Below are positions 1 through 8,259 of a stretch of DNA of 23,247 bases, in pieces; position 1 is the stretch's first letter, and the number at the start of each line of letters is the position of its first letter. Made by a program: the position numbers and the translations under genes. The stretch lies in assembly GCA_002362735.1 (NCBI GenBank), contig DEUU01000119.1:1-23247 (forward strand), given 5' to 3'. The DNA comes from Dehalococcoidia bacterium UBA3254. GTDB lineage: Bacteria > Chloroflexota > Dehalococcoidia > Dehalococcoidales > UBA3254. The notes beneath the pieces are model-generated. The model was not told where the DNA came from, ran no database searches, and saw nothing but the letters and a program-made list of their open reading frames with translations.

Positions 1-892
1 CGTTCACTAGACTCACTGATCCGGCACCAATACCGATGTAGTCAGCATAGTCCACGATATACTCATCAATCATCTGACTGCCTTTAGAGAAGCACCAGAC
101 CGTGGAAGCCTGATAGCCCTGTCCATAAATTTCATTGAGGATAGTATTATAGTAAACCTGCTCAAGGGAATTATCCACGCGGGAGAACTTCTTCTCCATG
201 GCGCTTTTTTTGTGGGGGGAGGGCATGAGGGGGTAGAAAGTGACCTGGTCAATTCCTAGCTGTTTAAAAGTGGCGATATCAGAGCGAAACTGGCCGATAT
301 TCTGGAAGGGAAAATTGAAAATTAAATCTATATTTAAAGTGGGGAATTGACCCTGAACGATACCAATTTTGTCTCTGGTTTCGGCTCCGGTACAGAGAGT
401 CCGGCCCATGGCTTTCAACATTTCGTCGTCAAAGCTTTGTACTCCCAGTGAGAGTCGCTTTACGCCGGATTTTTTCAAGGCAGATAATATTTCCGGAGTA
501 ATTTCGTAAGGAGTGGTCTCCAGTGAAATCTCTTTAACGTTGAATTTTAACTTTAGATAGTCCACAAAAGCCAGCAATTCATCCATCAGGATGGTGGGCG
601 TACCGCCGCCAAAATAGAAATTTGAAAAGGTAAAACCTCTCTCAAAATAAATATCCAGTTCTTTTCGGAGATCAATGAAATATTGGCGAGCTCTATCCTC
701 ATTGAATAAATAGCGGTTAAAGCAGCAAAAGGGGCAGAGTTTGCGGCAAAAAGGGATATGAATATAGAGTGAAAGTTGTTCACCTGGCCTGAGAATTCCC
801 GGCGTGATACTGGTTTCGTCGAGCTGTTCTTTCAGTTTTAAAAATTTTTTACCTTCATGCCGGACAATATATCCGGCAATTTTCGAAATCAT
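1..892 (-). CDS. HemN/HemW-like radical SAM protein (C-terminus off window)
   Basis: About 297 codons are present and the reading frame is still open at the window edge, so the C-terminus is missing. The protein begins MISKIAGYIV. It carries a radical SAM cluster motif CX3CX2C (Cys49, 53, 56), immediately followed by a fourth Cys (57) and then FNRY. A GGGTPT motif near residue 95 and a stretch reading SLGVQSFDDEMLKAMGR are typical of oxygen-independent coproporphyrinogen III oxidase relatives. The start is supported by an AGAGG ribosome binding site just upstream. It lies 33 bases after pth in the same direction, so it is probably the last visible gene of the ligA-pth operon. HemN proper reduces coproporphyrinogen III, while HemW and relatives bind or handle heme. 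The sequence here does not decide between these. Confidence 0.8.
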   Translation of the reverse strand, partial: MISKIAGYIVRHEGKKFLKLKEQLDETSITPGILRPGEQLSLYIHIPFCRKLCPFCCFNRYLFNEDRARQYFIDLRKELDIYFERGFTFSNFYFGGGTPTILMDELLAFVDYLKLKFNVKEISLETTPYEITPEILSALKKSGVKRLSLGVQSFDDEMLKAMGRTLCTGAETRDKIGIVQGQFPTLNIDLIFNFPFQNIGQFRSDIATFKQLGIDQVTFYPLMPSPHKKSAMEKKFSRVDNSLEQVYYNTILNEIYGQGYQASTVWCFSKGSQMIDEYIVDYADYIGIGAGSVSLVN

Positions 893-925
893 TTTACCTC
901 TTTTGCAAGGGGCCCACTTGCAAAG

Positions 926-3537
<2,612 letters not shown>

Positions 3538-3558
3538 CTATGTGGAATAGATGGTTAA

Positions 3559-3589
3559 AGTATAGCACCTTTTTATCGCAGGGTGTCAT
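3559..3589 (-). promoter_or_regulatory. Candidate ligA promoter
   Basis: Reading the minus strand, ATGACA (5 of 6 to TTGACA) is followed after 19 bases by TATACT (5 of 6 to TATAAT). The -10 element ends about 34 bases before the ligA ATG. The spacer is longer than the ideal 17, so this is a moderate call. Confidence 0.35.
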
Positions 3590-3613
3590 GTATTGATAGT
3601 GAAAAATAGAGCC

Positions 3614-3632
3614 TTAACAATTCAGTTGTTAA
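3614..3632. repeat. Inverted repeat overlapping the -35 of the DedA-like gene
   Basis: A perfect 7-base inverted repeat, TTAACAA and TTGTTAA, is separated by TTCAG. Its right arm forms the candidate -35 box of the plus-strand promoter. The position is right for a repressor operator, but the regulator is unknown and no regulator gene is adjacent. Confidence 0.4.
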
Positions 3633-3654
3633 ATCAAAGACATTCAATTAAAAT
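3626..3654 (+). promoter_or_regulatory. Candidate promoter of the DedA-like gene
   Basis: TTGTTA (4 of 6) and TAAAAT (5 of 6) are separated by exactly 17 bases and lie about 45 bases upstream of the ATG. The arrangement fits a housekeeping sigma-70-type promoter that is divergent from ligA. Confidence 0.45.
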
Positions 3655-3699
3655 ATACATGATGCGATGGTTATTGTATAGACATACATAGAGAAGTAT

Positions 3700-4404
3700 A
3701 TGGTAGAATTTTTTACAAACGTTTTCAATATCCTGGAATCCACATTCATGCCTAGCAATCCTAACGGTCCGCTGGTGCTTTTTCTTCTGGCAGCTATTAC
3801 CGACGTAGGAATCCCGGTCCCCTTCGTTCTGGATTCGATTCTGATCCTGACGGCTTACCGGGTGATGACAGCACCCCATTCTTCCTGGGTTCCTGTATTT
3901 GTGATCGTAATTGCGTTATTTTTAGGAAGGCAGTTAGGCTCCGGTATATTGTATTTATTGTCCCGTTATCTGGGGGCAGCTTTCATAAACTGGTTGAAGT
4001 GTCATCTTCCCAGAATAGGTAATAGAATGGATTCGTTGAAGATTCGCCTGAATCATTGGTCACTGCTAACGATCATCACGGGAAGATTAACGCCTGGACT
4101 GCTTCAAGTCACCTCGGTTGCCTGCGGAGCAGTCCGATTGCGGTACGACTATTTTGTGGTAGGAGTCGCCCTGGCTTCGGTGGTTTATGATGGGGTATTG
4201 ATACTATTAGGATTTATTGCCGCTCACAACCCTCTCGGGACCGATATTAATTTTTCTGCCTGGCTGCTGATATCCATGGTAGTCATCGTGGGTATCCTCT
4301 GGCCGTTGATTTTCGTGACTGCCCGGCGTGCCGGCAAAAAAAATGATGTACTTATTCTCGATGGGCAGTGTGGTCCCAAAATCAACAAAAGGACGTCTAA
4401 CTGA
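3700..4404 (+). CDS. DedA/VTT-family integral membrane protein
   Basis: A 234-residue polytopic membrane protein with hydrophobic segments at about 25-50, 63-85, 118-140, 148-175 and 187-208. The segment GRQLGSGILYLLSRYLG and the later TGRLTPGLL...GAVRLRYDYF...LLGF pattern resemble the two halves of the DedA/SNARE-associated (VTT) domain, whose members are implicated in lipid flipping and membrane homeostasis. It departs from classic DedA: the Arg after the GR-x-x-P motif and the conserved Trp in the last helix are absent. It stands alone on the plus strand between two minus-strand operons, with its own promoter and a weak GAGAAG ribosome binding site. The substrate is unknown and the family assignment is by pattern only. 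Confidence 0.6.
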   Translation: MVEFFTNVFNILESTFMPSNPNGPLVLFLLAAITDVGIPVPFVLDSILILTAYRVMTAPHSSWVPVFVIVIALFLGRQLGSGILYLLSRYLGAAFINWLKCHLPRIGNRMDSLKIRLNHWSLLTIITGRLTPGLLQVTSVACGAVRLRYDYFVVGVALASVVYDGVLILLGFIAAHNPLGTDINFSAWLLISMVVIVGILWPLIFVTARRAGKKNDVLILDGQCGPKINKRTSN

Positions 4405-4453
4405 ACGGATTCCCGGATTTCTTTTTTCAAAGCCTGATTTGATTCGTGTTCCA

Positions 4454-6031
4454 TTACTTTTTATTTGAGTCGAGGATGTCCCAGGGTAATTTCTGGTCGG
4501 TTTCCCATCGCTGGTGCGCATAAAAATTTATATCCACGCCGTGTTTAAGGGTCGCCTGGCGCCAGACGGGTAAAGACTCCTTATCAATATCTGCCAGAAC
4601 ATCCGCCAGGTTCGTATCTCCTCTTGAAAGGACAGCCTGGACCTCGCTCCATTGGGAGCTTTCATTTTTGACCTGTATTCCTTGCGGTGAAAGTCGGCTC
4701 TTGACCGCGGCAATCTTCTGCTGGAGTATTTCCGGGTCCTCCATCGGCATCCATTGAAAAACGGTGCCGGCTTTGGGTACAAAGGGAGAGATATTCACCG
4801 TAAGGCGGGTTTGCATTTGCCGTGCATCGATAATCTTTTTTCCTTCCAGAGTTAAGTCAACCAGCGCCCGGATGTCTTCCTCGGTTTCCTGCGGCAGGCC
4901 GATCATGAAATATAACTTGATCTGCTGCATTCTCTTTTCGGTCGCTATACGGATGGCTTCAAGAACTTGAGTTTCGGTAATGTCTTTATGAATAGACCGG
5001 CGCAGGTACTCCGAGCCGGCTTCAGGAGCCAGCGCAATTGACCGGAGACCTCCTCTGACCATCTGACCGAGTATACCGGAAGTAAGTGAGGTAATTCTCA
5101 GCGAACTGATAGATAACTGGGCGCCCATTTCCAGTAATTGCTCGAGAAGTTCTTCTATCTGGGGATGGTCGGTAACGGCTGGTCCTACCAGACCGATCCT
5201 GCGGCGGTATCGAAGACCGGTTTCTGCCTGATTGAGAATATGGTCTTTAGAGTGGAATCGCATCGGGCTGAAGGATCGACTGACAAGACAAAAATGACAG
5301 CCGTGAGAGCAACCTCGCTCTACCTCGATGAGGTATAAATCATTAAGTTCGGTATCTTGGGTAAGCACAATCGAGTGTACCGGGAAATCGTCCAGGTTTC
5401 CGGGCCACTGTCGTTTCACTTTTAATAAAGGAGGATAGCGAGGAATGTAAATTCCGGGGAGTTTTGACAGTTCCCGGAGAAGATCATCCCGGGGGCCTGA
5501 GATCCCTTCTCTGAATACCGGTAGCAGCAGCGGTAGAATCGCCTCTGCTTCTCCAATGCACAGGCAGTCGAAGAAAGGTGCCACCGGCATCGGATTAGAG
5601 GTGATACAGGGTCCGCCGGCGATTATCAGAGGTTGAGTTTCATCCCGTTCGGTTGAATAAAGCGGGATGCCGCTGGCCTTTAGAAGAGGCGCGATGTTTA
5701 AATAATCAATCTCATAGTTTAAAGAAAAAGCCAGGACAGCAAAGTCGTTAATAGGCCGCTGAGATTCAACGGATAGCGGTAAAGCTCCCTTTTCGCGGTT
5801 TTCTTGATCCCAGAAAACCCTTTCGCAGACAGAGTCTTCCCGTTGATTTAACCATCCGTAAATCGCCTGCATCCCCAGATTTGACATACCGATATAGTAG
5901 GAATTGGGGTAAACGAAAGCGAAGGGCAGTTTTCCGCCCCAGTCCTTAATAATAGTCCCGGTTTCTTTCTTCAGTCGCTGTCTGGCTTTTTGCCTTTCTT
6001 CCCAGGTAATCGAGCGCTTACGTGGATTCAT
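4454..6031 (-). CDS. Radical SAM protein with B12-binding-like N-terminal domain
   Basis: A 525-residue protein. Residues about 35-170 resemble the B12-binding-domain fold found in many radical SAM proteins, including a segment reading IIAGGPCITSNPMPVAPFFD and then CIGEAEAILPLL. I do not see the DxHxxG lower-ligand motif, so cobalamin binding is doubtful. The SAM cluster motif CX3CX2C is at Cys241, 245 and 248 within VERGCSHGCHFC. The C-terminal half contains the usual TIM-barrel strands, such as ALAPEAGSEYLRRSIHK and IKLYFMIGLPQETEEDI. It overlaps the 3' end of the amidohydrolase gene by 14 bases and has no strong ribosome binding site, so it is probably translated by coupling. The reaction is unknown. 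The overlap suggests, without proof, a functional link to the amidohydrolase. Confidence 0.8.
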   Translation of the reverse strand: MNPRKRSITWEERQKARQRLKKETGTIIKDWGGKLPFAFVYPNSYYIGMSNLGMQAIYGWLNQREDSVCERVFWDQENREKGALPLSVESQRPINDFAVLAFSLNYEIDYLNIAPLLKASGIPLYSTERDETQPLIIAGGPCITSNPMPVAPFFDCLCIGEAEAILPLLLPVFREGISGPRDDLLRELSKLPGIYIPRYPPLLKVKRQWPGNLDDFPVHSIVLTQDTELNDLYLIEVERGCSHGCHFCLVSRSFSPMRFHSKDHILNQAETGLRYRRRIGLVGPAVTDHPQIEELLEQLLEMGAQLSISSLRITSLTSGILGQMVRGGLRSIALAPEAGSEYLRRSIHKDITETQVLEAIRIATEKRMQQIKLYFMIGLPQETEEDIRALVDLTLEGKKIIDARQMQTRLTVNISPFVPKAGTVFQWMPMEDPEILQQKIAAVKSRLSPQGIQVKNESSQWSEVQAVLSRGDTNLADVLADIDKESLPVWRQATLKHGVDINFYAHQRWETDQKLPWDILDSNKK

Positions 6032-7802
6032 CTACAACAAGGTCTACCAGCCCGTTAGTACGGAGATTAAATAGTCCCGATTCGCAAATCCGCAGATAGG
6101 GTATGGCAGTTGTGGTCAAAACGGAAAGGGTGGTCCGGATATCCGGCGAGGTACAACCCATTTCCTGGCTTATTTGTTGCAGTCGCGTCAGCTTTTCTGC
6201 CAGGACTTCCATCGGTTCAGTCGAAAGCTTACCGCAAACCGGAAACGCCAGTTCGGCCAGTATTTCACCATTTTGGCTGATGACCATTCCTCCTCCCAGG
6301 TCTTTCACCCGGTTAACGGCCAGGGCCATATCGTTTTCATTCGTACCGGCCACGATGAGATTATTAGAGTCCCAGCCAGTGCTGGTGGAGATTGCTCCCT
6401 GTTTTAGTCCCAGGCCATGATGAAATCCAGTGAAGGTCTTGCCCTGAGTATAATTTCGCTCGATGGCTGCTATTTTAATTATACCGCGAGCCTGATCCAT
6501 TTCGATCTCTCCATGGCTCACCGGGAGTTCGAAAAAGGCTTCTTTGGTCAAAAGATTTGACGCCTGGTCAATGACCCTTACTTTTGCCGTTGAGTCATGC
6601 CTCTTCAGGGGGACTGTAAAATCCCTGGCTTTAATTTCTCGTTCGATATGGATAGTTTGACAGGCATATTTAGGATAGATGTGACGGCGGGGTGAGACCA
6701 GAATTTCTCCATTTTGCATGGCTATTTGTCCGTTGCTGATGACCATCTGAGGCTTGATGACATCCAGTTCCGGGATAAAAATAATATCAGCAAATCTGCC
6801 CGGAGCAATCCCGCCGACGAAGTCGCTCAGGTTGAAATGCTCCGCGACGTTAAGGGTACCCATTTGAATGGCCTGTACGGGTGGAAAGCCAAGATTGATC
6901 GCTTTTTGGATGAGATGATCAACAAATCCTGAGGTGGTCAACTGGCAGGGGCCGATACCATCGGTAGACAAAGCTAGCCGCCTGAAATCTATTTTCCGTT
7001 CTCTGATGCGGCTGACCGCCTCCAGGTCCTGACGAATTTCTCCATCTCTGATCATGACGGTAAGTCCCAGTCTTAATCTTTCCAGAGCTTCCTCAACTTC
7101 AATCGGCTCATGGTCAGAAGAGATACCGAGCCCGGTATAGGCTTGAAGTTTGTTGGCTGTGGCTCCTGCTGAATGCCCCTCTACCTTTTTTCCCGCTCTT
7201 AGAGTTTCTTCGATAATCTCCAGGAGCCTTTTATCTCCGGCCACTACCGGCGCCCAGTAAGGTTCGCCGAGCCCAAGAACTTCTTTTCTTCTTAATAGCC
7301 GGCGTATCTGTTCCACTGTCAGCAGATTCTCTCTGGCGATAGGGCTCAGGTTGACCATGGGTGGCAGGGTAATCCATGATTTTACAGGCTGGTCTGCCAT
7401 TGATTTAAGGTATTCGATAATTCCACGATATCCTAAACCATAGGCTACTTCTCCGGTCTCGGAAATGATAGAGGTAGTGCCGGTTTTTAAAGCGTATCTC
7501 ACCAACTCATGACTGGAATAAATGTAGTCTGTGTGAGTATGTCCTTCAATGAATCCAGGAACAAGAACCTGGCCGGAGGCATCGATGATGCGGGTATCGG
7601 GTCCAATCCCCCGTTTGGCATATGGTCCGACGTAGGCTATTTTATCACCTTTAGTGAGAATACAGTCTCCGGTAATGATTTCAGCAGTGTAAACATTAAC
7701 AAGGCGGCTATTGATGATGGCGAGGTCAGCATTAGATGTGCCGAGCGCAACCTTCGTCAGTTCAAAACGGGAAAGCCCGGCAGGACGGTTTGATTTCGAC
7801 AT
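6018..7802 (-). CDS. Adenine deaminase-like amidohydrolase
   Basis: The 594-residue length and the two-part layout match the adenine deaminase (Ade, COG1001) family: a metal-dependent amidohydrolase barrel followed by the Ade C-terminal domain. Metal-ligand candidates are all present: His88 and His90 in GHTH, Glu180, His210 in EGHSAG, His231 in SSDHE, and Asp281 in STDG. The sequence GIAPGRFADIIF is typical of the superfamily. Three positions differ from canonical adenine deaminase: DPHE is replaced by SETGE, and the C-terminal HDSHN motif reads WDSNN. The substrate may therefore not be adenine. An AAAAGGGG ribosome binding site precedes the ATG, but it lies inside an inverted repeat. The gene overlaps the downstream radical SAM gene. 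Confidence 0.75.
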   Translation of the reverse strand: MSKSNRPAGLSRFELTKVALGTSNADLAIINSRLVNVYTAEIITGDCILTKGDKIAYVGPYAKRGIGPDTRIIDASGQVLVPGFIEGHTHTDYIYSSHELVRYALKTGTTSIISETGEVAYGLGYRGIIEYLKSMADQPVKSWITLPPMVNLSPIARENLLTVEQIRRLLRRKEVLGLGEPYWAPVVAGDKRLLEIIEETLRAGKKVEGHSAGATANKLQAYTGLGISSDHEPIEVEEALERLRLGLTVMIRDGEIRQDLEAVSRIRERKIDFRRLALSTDGIGPCQLTTSGFVDHLIQKAINLGFPPVQAIQMGTLNVAEHFNLSDFVGGIAPGRFADIIFIPELDVIKPQMVISNGQIAMQNGEILVSPRRHIYPKYACQTIHIEREIKARDFTVPLKRHDSTAKVRVIDQASNLLTKEAFFELPVSHGEIEMDQARGIIKIAAIERNYTQGKTFTGFHHGLGLKQGAISTSTGWDSNNLIVAGTNENDMALAVNRVKDLGGGMVISQNGEILAELAFPVCGKLSTEPMEVLAEKLTRLQQISQEMGCTSPDIRTTLSVLTTTAIPYLRICESGLFNLRTNGLVDLVVDEST

Positions 7803-7810
7803 ACAAAACC

Positions 7811-7851
7811 CCTTTTATCTGTTACTATTGACCAGTTTAACAGATGAAAGG
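7811..7851 (-). promoter_or_regulatory. Inverted repeat masking the amidohydrolase ribosome binding site
   Basis: Two 14-base arms, CCTTTTATCTGTTA and TAACAGATGAAAGG on the plus strand, match in 13 of 14 positions across a 13-base loop. In the minus-strand transcript the 3' arm contains the AAAAGG of the amidohydrolase ribosome binding site, so the fold would occlude it. GGTTTTG follows the 3' arm, so it could also act as a weak terminator or attenuator for the upstream 87-residue gene. The repeat is seen in the sequence; the function is inferred. Confidence 0.55.
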
Positions 7852-7876
7852 AGTTGAAGGAAATAGACCATTATTT

Positions 7877-8140
7877 TCAGGATGCGTGGGAGGTCGTAGT
7901 CTTGTGGTCGCTTAACCAGAGGTTTTTCTTGTTCTCCTTTTCGATGCGGACTGAGAACGGGCTATCCAGATTATTCCCTGTCATATTTTGGTTAAGCTCT
8001 ATTAAATCACTGAGAGAATCTTCGATGGAGTGCTTTTTGTCAAAGCTGAAAATTTGAATATCCATGTAGTCAGGTTCGGGGTGATCACAATTGGGCTTGA
8101 AGGTCAATCCTTCGGGTGTAATAAAAATAAATTTTTTCAT
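7877..8140 (-). CDS. Small hypothetical protein, 87 residues
   Basis: I do not recognise this protein. The start is set at the ATG preceded by an excellent AAGGAAGGTG ribosome binding site with good spacing. An upstream in-frame start 19 codons earlier has no such site. The protein begins MKKFIFITPEGLTFKPN and is hydrophilic, without a signal peptide or membrane segment. It has an acidic middle (residues about 35-50) and a Lys/Asn/His-rich tail. Its single Cys is in NCDHPEPDYMD. It lies between nrdJ and the amidohydrolase gene. A TATAAT on the minus strand at 8238-8243 could give it its own transcript with a leader of about 90 bases, but the matching -35 is poor. Confidence 0.65.
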   Translation of the reverse strand: MKKFIFITPEGLTFKPNCDHPEPDYMDIQIFSFDKKHSIEDSLSDLIELNQNMTGNNLDSPFSVRIEKENKKNLWLSDHKTTTSHAS

Positions 8141-8200
8141 ATTTACACCTTCCTTTTTAGTTATTTGCGGCAGACCTTTCGACCCTGTAGATTTCATTAT

Positions 8201-8222
8201 GGAAACTTAGCGAAAAGTTTCC
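8201..8222 (-). terminator. Hairpin downstream of nrdJ
   Basis: A perfect 8-base stem, GGAAACTT and AAGTTTCC, closes a 6-base loop and lies 37 bases past the nrdJ stop. The T tract after it is poor (ATAATG), so it is either an inefficient terminator or a 3'-end stabilising hairpin. If the TATAAT at 8238-8243 is used, the hairpin would instead lie in the leader of the small downstream gene. Confidence 0.45.
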
Positions 8223-8259
8223 TGGCATCTTAGTTTTATTATATACCGTAACCGTGAGT

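Noticed and set aside
4405..4453. T-rich stretch after the DedA-like gene as an intrinsic terminator
   Set aside because: A T tract is present (TTTCTTTTTTC), but the preceding stem is only a few weak base pairs.
8141..8200. Possible cyclic-di-GMP-type riboswitch before the 87-residue gene, because of GAAAGG and CCGCAAA fragments
   Set aside because: The fragments are too short, and the paired arms expected of that class are not present.
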